Part shown: positions 23,298 through 30,692 of the stretch, one piece after another | How the letters are laid out: every line of letters begins with the position of its first letter | How positions within the stretch are numbered: the first letter of the stretch is position 1 | Assembly: GCA_016781505.1 (NCBI GenBank) | Contig: JADDQF010000104.1 | Span: forward strand, 1-40,804 | Origin: a bacterium | Lineage (GTDB): Bacteria; Chloroflexota; Chloroflexia; Chloroflexales; Kallotenuaceae | Length of the DNA: 40,804 nucleotides | Direction of reading: 5' to 3' | Translations under genes and position numbers: made by a program | Notes under the pieces: generated by a model | Databases searched by the model: none | What the model saw: the letters and a program-made list of their open reading frames with translations, nothing else | Told to the model about the DNA's origin: nothing

Positions 23298-25289
23298 ATG
23301 TACGACGAACGTGTATACCGCTATCCGCGCCGCATAACGTGGCCGATCGAGCTCCTTTGTGGTCTGGTTGTGCTGTGGGCCGCACTGGACGTTGCCCGTG
23401 TGGCCTTGTTGCTGCTGTGGCAGCGCTGGCCCGTCGCGCCGTTCTTGCTGAACCGTGTGCCGGGGCTAGAGCAATTGATCGCCTGGCTGGAGCGGACGGG
23501 CCCACAACAGCTCACTCCCCAAAGCTTTGTCACGCCATTGTTGTGGCTACTGGTGACACTTTTTGGCGCGCTGATGCTGCGTAACACCCTGCCCACGGTT
23601 CGTTGGAGTCCCCGTGGTCTGCTGGTGGCCTTTGGCGGCGATTGGGTTCCCCTGCGCTGGGAAGGGCTGCGCGCACTGCGCGTTACCGATACGCCCGATG
23701 GCAAGCGCTTTGTTGTGCTGGTGCAGGCCGACGGGCAAGACCTCACGCCGTGGCATCGCCTGTATAGCTTTTTGTACCGCTTCAGCTTGAAACGCGGCTT
23801 TCTGATCAGCTCGGCCATGCAAGGCGGCGAGCAGCTGCTGCAAGATATTATGGGCGAGATCACGCGGCGGAACAGACTGGGCGAAAAGCTACAGGTGGAG
23901 ATGACTGAGGCTAGCCCATCGCCGCTGTTTGGATTGTTGCTTGGTGATCCGGGCTGGCTCAAAGGTGGCGCGCAGGATGAGCAGCCGATCTTTCAGCCCG
24001 TCGCGACCGCGGCTACGCTTGGCAGTGCGGCAGCACTGACGATGCCGAGCATGGGTGGTTTAGCGGGAGTGCCCACGCCTACTTCAGCTGTAACGAAACA
24101 AGCTTCTACGCCTGCCGCGCCCACGCAAGCTCACGATGCGATTCGGTCCGACTATCCGCGCGCGGTGCTCCTCGGGTTGAACGTGCTCACGGTGGTGATT
24201 ATTGGCTTTGCCTTGTGGCGTTATCTTGTGGCCTGGACGACGTTTTTGATCTTCAGCTTTCCCCGCCTGCGCGACGCCGCGCTGTTCCGCAATGTGCCGA
24301 TTGAGCCGCTGGTGTCACACTGGGGCCTGCTGATTGGCGCGCACGTTGCCTTGCTGCTGGCGGCGGTCTTTGTGGTGCTGCTGCGGCATCTTTTCCCGGC
24401 GGTCGCGTTGGATAGCCAGGGGCTTGTCTTTACCGCGTTCGGGCGGTCGCGTCATCTCGCCTGGGAGCACGTCAGCTTTGTGAAGGCCACCAATATCCGG
24501 GCTGAGCAGCACATGATTTTGGTCGAGGCTGAGGGCAAGCATCTGCCCTGGTACTACCTGCTGGGCTCGTGGCTGTATGACGGCGGCAGTGGTCGGGGAG
24601 CCTTAATTTGGCCGATGCTGCCACAGTTCGAGCCCTTGATGCAGCGGCTGGCATTGGAGTTGACCCGGCGGCAGCAGCCGGATCAGCCCGTTAAGCTGCG
24701 CGATGATCTGCCGGGCTGGGTGCTGCTGCTGGTCGCTCGCCCGGCGGAGGCCCTTGATCGGCTGGTGCGGCTCCAGGATGGCGAACGGGATATGCCACAG
24801 GCTCTGGAAGCAGCTTCCACGCTCCGGGCTGCCATGCGCATGATGTGGGTCGCCGCCGCGCCTGCCGGGCTGTTGTTGCTGTATTGGATGATGTATAAGG
24901 GCCAGATCTTGTTGTTGCAAATACCACTCTTGCTGTTCCTGGCGATCGTGTGGGGTGGCGCCGAGTGGCCGTTGGCTTCGTTCCTGGCTTCGTCGCTGGA
25001 TCAAGTTATGGGAGCGGGCAACAAAGGTTATCAAGGCTTATACATGTATCCCACGGCGCAGCTTCCACGGCTGCTGCCGCTTGGCCTGGCGATCCTGCTG
25101 ACGCTGATGGGCTTTCCAACCCTGGCGCTTGTGGTATGGGGCGCGGGGATTGCTTGGTCAGGGCTACTAACAGCAGGGCTGTGGGAAGCCTTGTATGGCT
25201 GGCGTGGGCCACTCTTGTTGTGCGGCTCGATTATGACGGTGTTTTTCCAAATTCTGACACTGGTCGGGGTGCTCGTGCTGCGCGCATAA
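23298..25289 (+). CDS. Large membrane protein with duplicated PH-like module
   Basis: 663 residues, no named family recognised. It contains two repeats, each a pair of membrane helices followed by a soluble PH-like domain. Helices at about 14-40 and 78-96 precede residues 101-195 (SPRGLLVAFGGDWVPLRWEG, ending GEITRR). Helices at about 292-312 and 346-366 precede residues 369-460 (DSQGLVFTAFGRSRHLAWEH, ending LELTRR). A linker at about 225-285 is rich in Ala, Thr and Pro. The C-terminal third (from about 510) has five or six helices, resembling a Yip1-type bundle. It starts at ATG 23298 after GGAG. A strong terminator follows. The bPH resemblance is judged by eye; the function is unknown. Confidence 0.75.
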   Translation: MYDERVYRYPRRITWPIELLCGLVVLWAALDVARVALLLLWQRWPVAPFLLNRVPGLEQLIAWLERTGPQQLTPQSFVTPLLWLLVTLFGALMLRNTLPTVRWSPRGLLVAFGGDWVPLRWEGLRALRVTDTPDGKRFVVLVQADGQDLTPWHRLYSFLYRFSLKRGFLISSAMQGGEQLLQDIMGEITRRNRLGEKLQVEMTEASPSPLFGLLLGDPGWLKGGAQDEQPIFQPVATAATLGSAAALTMPSMGGLAGVPTPTSAVTKQASTPAAPTQAHDAIRSDYPRAVLLGLNVLTVVIIGFALWRYLVAWTTFLIFSFPRLRDAALFRNVPIEPLVSHWGLLIGAHVALLLAAVFVVLLRHLFPAVALDSQGLVFTAFGRSRHLAWEHVSFVKATNIRAEQHMILVEAEGKHLPWYYLLGSWLYDGGSGRGALIWPMLPQFEPLMQRLALELTRRQQPDQPVKLRDDLPGWVLLLVARPAEALDRLVRLQDGERDMPQALEAASTLRAAMRMMWVAAAPAGLLLLYWMMYKGQILLLQIPLLLFLAIVWGGAEWPLASFLASSLDQVMGAGNKGYQGLYMYPTAQLPRLLPLGLAILLTLMGFPTLALVVWGAGIAWSGLLTAGLWEALYGWRGPLLLCGSIMTVFFQILTLVGVLVLRA

Positions 25290-25346
25290 GGGAAACCGGC
25301 GCAACCGTGCGGCTTGTTCAAAGCCTACGTGCGAGTCCGGCCTCCG

Positions 25347-25376
25347 AACACCAGGAGCAAACCTGCTCCTGGTGTT
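25347..25376 (+). terminator. Intrinsic terminator, perfect 13-bp stem
   Basis: AACACCAGGAGCA pairs with TGCTCCTGGTGTT around the loop AACC, followed on the plus strand by TGTCCTT. It lies between the convergent ends of the duplicated membrane protein gene and the hydrogenase-like operon. On the minus strand no U-tract follows. Confidence 0.8.
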
Positions 25377-25381
25377 TGTCC

Positions 25382-26203
25382 TTAAGCCCCCAGCCAGATA
25401 CGCCCCGCCAGTGCGACGGCAGCCAGGGGCAGGACGATGAGCCAGCAAAAGCGGAGCGCGTGCCGGATCGTCCGATGTACTGCACCGCCTTTGAGGCCGC
25501 GCCCAACCAGCGCCACCGCCAAGGCCAGCCACACTTTCAAGCCTAGCTGCTGCCACCAGGACAGCCCTGGAGCCGTCACAAACACACTCGCGATCAGCGT
25601 GATCAGCAGCACACTGCGGAGATCATGGGACCAGCGGGCGACACCGATGTCGGCATGAGGCAGGTGGGAGTCGGCGTCGCCCAAGCCTAGCCCACTTTCG
25701 CCCCCAAAAGGCTGCCAGCGTGCCGCTGCGGGTAGGGCTAGCAGGGCGGCCGCAGCGCCCAGCAACAGTGGTCCCAGCTCCACCAGCGTTTCCCCCCGCC
25801 AGCCAAACCCGACCAGCAGCGCAATCCACAGCACGGCGCGGCCACTGACTCCGATCTGCGCCTCACGCACCGCCGCCCGGTTCACTGCTGGCAGCGAGGA
25901 CAGCAGGCCAGGAAGCAACGCGACCAAAAAGCAGCCCTCGATGAGGGCCCATGTCCGCCAAAGATCAAACGGCGGGACGGGCGCAAAAGGACTAGCCGGC
26001 CACGGCAGCAGCGCAATCGCCACCAGGGCAAGCACAACCGACAGGGCGTGCGCGAGCGAGCCTTGACCAAGCAGAGCCAGCCATGTTTTCCGGATGGCCT
26101 GGGTGCCGCGTGCTCCGCGGCCCAATGCAGCAATCAGCACCAGCGTCAGCGAACACACCCACAACAATCCAGGATAAACAAACAATTGAAAGAGGGTGCT
26201 CAT
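25382..26203 (-). CDS. HyfC/NuoH-like membrane subunit, divergent
   Basis: 273 residues with about eight membrane helices. It is the last gene of the hydrogenase-like operon and is read as the membrane arm anchor (NuoH/HyfC/HycD type), which in relatives joins the catalytic module to the proton-translocating part. The match is weak and partly positional: the opening FQLFVYPGLLWVCSLTLVLI, VNRAAVREAQIGVSGRAVLW in the middle, then DLRSVLLITLIASVFV and LGLKVWLALAVALVGRGLKG, which correspond to the late helices of HyfC. The conserved loop with acidic residues of NuoH is not recognisable. ATG 26203 is chosen because it opens directly into a helix; the frame extends to 26227. An alternative is an unrelated membrane protein. 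Confidence 0.6.
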   Translation of the reverse strand: MSTLFQLFVYPGLLWVCSLTLVLIAALGRGARGTQAIRKTWLALLGQGSLAHALSVVLALVAIALLPWPASPFAPVPPFDLWRTWALIEGCFLVALLPGLLSSLPAVNRAAVREAQIGVSGRAVLWIALLVGFGWRGETLVELGPLLLGAAAALLALPAAARWQPFGGESGLGLGDADSHLPHADIGVARWSHDLRSVLLITLIASVFVTAPGLSWWQQLGLKVWLALAVALVGRGLKGGAVHRTIRHALRFCWLIVLPLAAVALAGRIWLGA

Positions 26204-26276
26204 ACGCCTACACCAGTGTGGGGACACAGCAACTTGTATGCGTGTCGATGTTGATACGTTCGTGCCGGTCGGCAGT

Positions 26277-26663
26277 TCATGTCGCGATGATGCGCGGCTG
26301 CCGGGCGGCCTCCAGCAGCGCTTCGGCTACGGTATCCACGATGGGTGGGCAGCCATCGACTTTACGGCGGGCCTCGATGTTGGGCTGCGCCGCGATGCCG
26401 CCTTTGCCAAACGGATAGCCGTCAATGGCACAGCGTCCGACCACCACAACCGGTAGTCGACCCTGAATCAGGGTTGTATAGGTTGCGAGCAAGGCGCCGC
26501 GGCTTGTCGTCGGAACACTGCCGGTAAGCACAACAACATCGGCGGCTTGGGGCGTGGCGGCCCACGCTAACTCGGGCGTACCTTCGACGGCTGCCCAAAC
26601 TTCCGCCGCGCAGGCTCCGCAATCGCCGGCGCATAGATGAAACACTCGCACTGTCCGTGGCAT
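26277..26663 (-). CDS. Hydrogenase small subunit / NuoB-like iron-sulfur protein
   Basis: 128-residue protein of the NuoB/HyfI family, which holds the iron-sulfur cluster nearest the active site. The ligands for one 4Fe-4S cluster are present in the hydrogenase arrangement: Cys15 and Cys18 (DCGACAAEV), Cys78 (VVVGRCAIDG) and Cys105 (DGCPP). The LTGSV turn of the family is also there. Complex I NuoB uses a tandem Cys-Cys instead, so this is closer to group 4 hydrogenases. An extra Cys11 lies just before the first pair. The start is ATG 26663, with GGAG at 5-base spacing. The gene lies between two membrane subunit genes of the same operon. Confidence 0.8.
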   Translation of the reverse strand: MPRTVRVFHLCAGDCGACAAEVWAAVEGTPELAWAATPQAADVVVLTGSVPTTSRGALLATYTTLIQGRLPVVVVGRCAIDGYPFGKGGIAAQPNIEARRKVDGCPPIVDTVAEALLEAARQPRIIAT

Positions 26664-26739
26664 GGGTTGCTCCGTGGTATCCGCCGATGAGCTGCCGCAA
26701 GTCAGGCAATACGCTTACGCAGATGTTGCTTGCTTTGGC

Positions 26740-28263
26740 TCAGCGGCTCAGAAAAGGAAATGCTCGCGCGATGTCGTCAAGCTCCATGACAACTGGCTGT
26801 GGCCACAGGCCGAGGCCCAGGCTGAAGCTGGCGAGCAGCACAATCAGGATCCGCACGCCCCATGGGGCGTATGGTACAGCCACCATACCCAGCCGGTCCA
26901 GATCGTCTGAAAACAGGCTCCGTATTGTGGGCATGTCGCGCGGCTGCAACAACATGCGCGCAATCAGTCGAGCCCCGGCTAGACTGCTCAACACGAGTGC
27001 GGCTGCCACCAAGCTGCCGACCAGCACGCCCTGACCTTGCATTGCGTGGATCAGCAGGAGGCGCGGTGTGAAGCCGCTTAGCGGCGGCACACCCAGCAGC
27101 AGCAGGATGCCGACCAAAAATGCGAGAGCGGCGAGGGAACGCTCCCGTAGCGCGCCGGCTTGCTCGCGCCGACCGGGAACGTCCCGTTCGAGCAGGGTTA
27201 GCCCAAGGGCGATCAGCGCCATGCTAAACACATGATTAAGTGCTCCCAGCAGCACCGCGCCGATGCCGGCGATCGTGGACAGGGCCATCCCGATCGCCAA
27301 CAAGCCAAGATTGGCAATCGCTAAACCGGCAATCGCCCGCCGCGCCTGGAGCGTGAGCAGGGCTTGTGCGCTCCCGCCGAGGACTGAAAGACCGCCCAGT
27401 CCAAGGATCAAGTGGTGCCCCGTAGCATTGCCGGCAAGCAACTGTGGCTGCGTTTGCAGCACGACCAGCAGCACCGGCAGCGCCAGAATCGTCAGCATGC
27501 CGACATGCAGAAACATCGCTGCGGGCGGTGTTTCATCCAGCACATCAGGCAGCCACCAATGAAAAGGGATCAGGCCGAAACGAATGCCAAAACCGACCAA
27601 GAGGAGGCCAAAGACGGCATTGGTAAGCGTTGGCCCGCTTCTGGCCAGCTGGGTACTGAACGCAGTTGCCAGCACAACGCCAATCAACAGCAGCACGCCG
27701 CCGAGTGCTACCAGCAGTGTGTATTTAAGCGCCATACCAAGCGTTTGTGGTCGGAGCAGCACGGCGCTGCCGGCGGGTTGGTCCACGAGCTGGAGGCTGC
27801 CAGCCAGACTGGCCAGGAGCAGCACGACCGCAGCCACAAACGGCTCCTGCACAATCAGGATTGCCGCGCTGAGGCCGACGATCAGCAGCAGAATCGCAAC
27901 AAAATTTTCGCCCTGGGGCACAAGCGTCGTCAACAGCGCAAGCGCTAGGCTGCTTAAGCTGAATGTTGCCAAAAATAAGCGACCGAGCTCATTGTAGTTG
28001 ATGCTTAGATCCAAAAGCTGCGCCGGCTGATTAATCGGCACGCTCAGCGCCAGCCACAGCTCGGACGCAAGTACAGCGACGCCCAGCCAGCCAGTCAATG
28101 TGCTATCCCGGCGCAGGACGAAGGCGCCGACGGCTGCGGCTAACGGAAACAAAATCAGAAGAAGGTAGATCATGGCGTGCGTAACGGTGTTCGTGCGTAC
28201 GGTTCCGAGCTGCTTAAAAAGGATCTGATACCGGTTGCGCCTTTCACGCCATCCGGTTGCCAT
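26740..28263 (-). CDS. Antiporter-like (NuoN/HyfB/HyfF type) membrane subunit
   Basis: 507 residues with about 14 membrane helices, of the proton-conducting membrane transporter family shared by complex I, Mrp antiporters and hydrogenase 4. The best marks are ALKYTLLVALGGVLLL and FGIRFGLIPFHWWLPDVLDE followed by PPAAMFLHVGMLTI. The lysine that normally sits in the FxKxxxxPFH element is Arg here. The glutamate usually found in the WE-type helix 5 is not seen, with LLLASLAGSLQLVD in its place. ATG 28263 lies three bases after the stop of the upstream gene and may be coupled; ATG 28173, which opens straight into a helix, is an alternative start. Neither has a clear ribosome site. Confidence 0.82.
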   Translation of the reverse strand: MATGWRERRNRYQILFKQLGTVRTNTVTHAMIYLLLILFPLAAAVGAFVLRRDSTLTGWLGVAVLASELWLALSVPINQPAQLLDLSINYNELGRLFLATFSLSSLALALLTTLVPQGENFVAILLLIVGLSAAILIVQEPFVAAVVLLLASLAGSLQLVDQPAGSAVLLRPQTLGMALKYTLLVALGGVLLLIGVVLATAFSTQLARSGPTLTNAVFGLLLVGFGIRFGLIPFHWWLPDVLDETPPAAMFLHVGMLTILALPVLLVVLQTQPQLLAGNATGHHLILGLGGLSVLGGSAQALLTLQARRAIAGLAIANLGLLAIGMALSTIAGIGAVLLGALNHVFSMALIALGLTLLERDVPGRREQAGALRERSLAALAFLVGILLLLGVPPLSGFTPRLLLIHAMQGQGVLVGSLVAAALVLSSLAGARLIARMLLQPRDMPTIRSLFSDDLDRLGMVAVPYAPWGVRILIVLLASFSLGLGLWPQPVVMELDDIARAFPFLSR

Positions 28264-28266
28264 AGG

Positions 28267-28971
28267 TTAATGCTGCTCAAATAAGCTCCCAAACTCAAGT
28301 GTGTGCAGGCGGCCATACAGCAGGCCGCTGAGGTAGGCGACGATGACGGCCAACATCAGGCTCAGTAGCTCCAGCAGGCCGACATGCAGCACACTCTGTG
28401 GAGCTGCAACGCCGAGGTACAACAACTTGGCGCTGGCGACTAACACCAACATGCCCAGCCCAAGCTTCAGCACATCCAGCGCCGTGATCAGGATCAGCAA
28501 GCCGCAGAGCAACAAGAAAATCCAGCCGGCATCCACGATCTGTTGGCGCGCGACGGGGTAGAACGTCGACAATAGCCATGTGGCTAAGCCAGCCAGGACC
28601 ACCCCGCCGAATGGCACAATCGAAGCGCCCCAGCGTCCCGTCACAAGGCCACGTTGGTGTTGAGCACGTCGTGCGGCTCGGCGGAGCTCCAGCAGCGCAA
28701 ACTCGTCAAGCTCTGCGGGGCTATAATCCTTGGTAAAGTTAAGGGCAGTGATGAGCAGAATTAATCCAGCGCTTAGGGCTGCGACCGCCTGGGCGATCAG
28801 CAGCGGCCAAACCGTCGAGCCTTTGACGACGTTCACGGTTTGCCAGGTTAATCCAATGCGGCATAGTTCGGTGCCGAGCAGCAGTGGGATGGTCCAGCGC
28901 CAATCGTTGACCACGACAAGCGCGCCAACCACAAGTACTAAGCTGATCAGGAGTCCAACTGTTATAGCCAT
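28267..28971 (-). CDS. HyfE-like membrane subunit
   Basis: 234 residues with six to seven helices. It resembles HyfE of hydrogenase 4, which is NuoK/MnhC-like at its end. The C-terminal part, with LKLGLGMLVLVASAKLLYLG and LLELLSLMLAVIVAYLSGLL, and the earlier LLLGTELCRIGLTWQTVNVV and WPLLIAQAVAALSAGLILLI carry the NuoK-like glutamate helices. A charged loop (about residues 83-112, LDEFALLELRRAARRAQHQ) separates the two halves. The start is ATG 28971, three bases after the stop of the preceding gene. It ends three bases before the next ATG, so the three central genes are tightly coupled. Confidence 0.7.
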   Translation of the reverse strand: MAITVGLLISLVLVVGALVVVNDWRWTIPLLLGTELCRIGLTWQTVNVVKGSTVWPLLIAQAVAALSAGLILLITALNFTKDYSPAELDEFALLELRRAARRAQHQRGLVTGRWGASIVPFGGVVLAGLATWLLSTFYPVARQQIVDAGWIFLLLCGLLILITALDVLKLGLGMLVLVASAKLLYLGVAAPQSVLHVGLLELLSLMLAVIVAYLSGLLYGRLHTLEFGSLFEQH

Positions 28972-28974
28972 GCT

Positions 28975-30690
28975 TTATTGCGCCGCCAGCAGCAACACTG
29001 TGATGAGGCTGACGACGACGAGTGCGAGATAGTAGCGCCGTTCCAGTAGGTGCCACGGAGCGGAGAAGCGCTCCCGCTGGCGCGCCAACCACTGCCACAG
29101 CGCGTGTAATGGTCCAGGCTCGGGCACGACCAACGGCCACAACATGGCGCGGAGCGCCACAAACGGCAACGTCCAGCCCGGCTCTTCATCGAGCGGCTCG
29201 CCACCGCCGAATTGCACCCCTGGGCGTGGATGCCGGAGGGCGCGGTTGACCAGGCCAAAGGCCAGCAACACGATCAGGGTCGTCACGGCCGTTGAAATAA
29301 TGGCAGCCAGCGGCGGAGCCTGCGGCCCGGTAACGGAGGGATCGCCCAAAATCCATTGCCAGATATTGTCCGGTACGAGTCCTCCGAGCAGCAGTCCGGT
29401 CATCAGCAACAAGGGCCAGCCACCGCCGCGCTGCTCAACGGCGGCCAGCGGCGAGCGGAAGGCCGGCCGACGAAAAAACGCAACCAGTGTCGGGAGATAG
29501 CTGAGCGCCAAAAGCGTAGAGCCTGCCAGCAGAACGGGTGGGAGCCATGGCTGTGCGGGTGCTAACAGCAGCACCACCCGTCGAAGCGCATACCCAAGCA
29601 GCGGCGGCAGTCCCGCGCAGGACATCGCCGCCAAACCATACGCGATACCGGCGCGGCGCAATGGTTGTGGCAGCGGCGGCAACGTTGCAAACCGATCATC
29701 GCGCGTGACGCGCTCCAATTGTCCGGCCGCGAGCGCAATGCTGGTGCTGGTCACCGCGGTATGGGCCAGCAGCCCGATTGCGATAGGGCCGGCGGCCGGT
29801 TGGCCGGTGCCGAAGGTCACCGCCAACAACGCAAGCTGCGCAACGAGCTGCCCGCTAAACGCCTCCATCAGCCGGCGTGCCGCCACAGCATTCACCGCGC
29901 CCAGCAGGAGCCCAGATACACCAACCAGCAGTACAGCGGCGGTCGTTTGCTGTGACCATGTGGGGGCAGTTTCGGTTGCATAGCGGACAAATAGATAGCC
30001 ACTCAACAGGGGTAGGCCCAACGCCGTGGTCGGGGCTCGTACCAGCAGCGGGGCTGTCGTGGTGGTGCCCCAACGCGGTGCGAGGCCAATCAGCAGCGCG
30101 CAGCCGGCCAGCCAAGGCCCTCCGAGCACCTGGGCACCCGCCAGTGTTGGAGTGGCTGCATACACGAGCACCGCCAACGCCAAGACCAAGATCGGCAGGC
30201 CACTCAAGGTAGCCTCACGGTTGTGAGCTGTGGTGGTCTGCTGCATGATCGTGCCGCCCATCCAGGTGGTGCCAAGACCAAGCCATACGCCGATGGGGGT
30301 GGCGCTGAAGATCGTCAGCAAGCCGCCGAGCACCAGGATCAGCAGCCCGGCAAAAACCAGCCCGAATGCGCGGGTGGTTCTGCCGAATGTTGAGGCCAGG
30401 CCTCCGCTGATGATAATTGCGCAGAGGAGCCAGATGCTGCTGAAAAAGGTGGGCAGGCTATCGCTTGCGAAGCGCAGCTCAAGCGCGGTGTCGTTCAGCG
30501 TGCCCCACACGAACCCGGTCTGTGGCGGCAGGTGGCCGCTCAGCTGCGCCGCGGGCAGGCCCAGCAGTGTGACGAGCCCCAGGGTTGCGAGCAAGCCGAG
30601 GCTGAAGGTGCGGACCCGGCCGCTCAACGCCCAGATGGCGAGCGCCACGAGGAGCAGGCCCAGACACAAGCCCAACAGCAACACAGCCAC
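28975..30690 (-). CDS. Second antiporter-like membrane subunit, degenerate
   Basis: 571 residues with about 15 helices and a soluble C-terminal tail. It is of the NuoL/HyfB type by length, topology and operon position, but strongly diverged. The segment that should carry the helix 7 lysine and the PFHxWLPDA element reads IGLAPRWGTTTTAPLLVRAP and lacks both. IAIGLLAHTAVTSTSIALAA and CAGLPPLLGYALRRVVLLLA are the recognisable later helices. I use GTG 30690, which lies two bases after the large-subunit stop and has CGAGGA six bases upstream. The open frame reaches 30717, which would overlap the large-subunit gene by 25 bases. The C-terminal tail includes a positively charged helix near a last membrane span. 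Confidence 0.72.
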   Translation of the reverse strand: MAVLLLGLCLGLLLVALAIWALSGRVRTFSLGLLATLGLVTLLGLPAAQLSGHLPPQTGFVWGTLNDTALELRFASDSLPTFFSSIWLLCAIIISGGLASTFGRTTRAFGLVFAGLLILVLGGLLTIFSATPIGVWLGLGTTWMGGTIMQQTTTAHNREATLSGLPILVLALAVLVYAATPTLAGAQVLGGPWLAGCALLIGLAPRWGTTTTAPLLVRAPTTALGLPLLSGYLFVRYATETAPTWSQQTTAAVLLVGVSGLLLGAVNAVAARRLMEAFSGQLVAQLALLAVTFGTGQPAAGPIAIGLLAHTAVTSTSIALAAGQLERVTRDDRFATLPPLPQPLRRAGIAYGLAAMSCAGLPPLLGYALRRVVLLLAPAQPWLPPVLLAGSTLLALSYLPTLVAFFRRPAFRSPLAAVEQRGGGWPLLLMTGLLLGGLVPDNIWQWILGDPSVTGPQAPPLAAIISTAVTTLIVLLAFGLVNRALRHPRPGVQFGGGEPLDEEPGWTLPFVALRAMLWPLVVPEPGPLHALWQWLARQRERFSAPWHLLERRYYLALVVVSLITVLLLAAQ

Positions 30691-30692
30691 GG

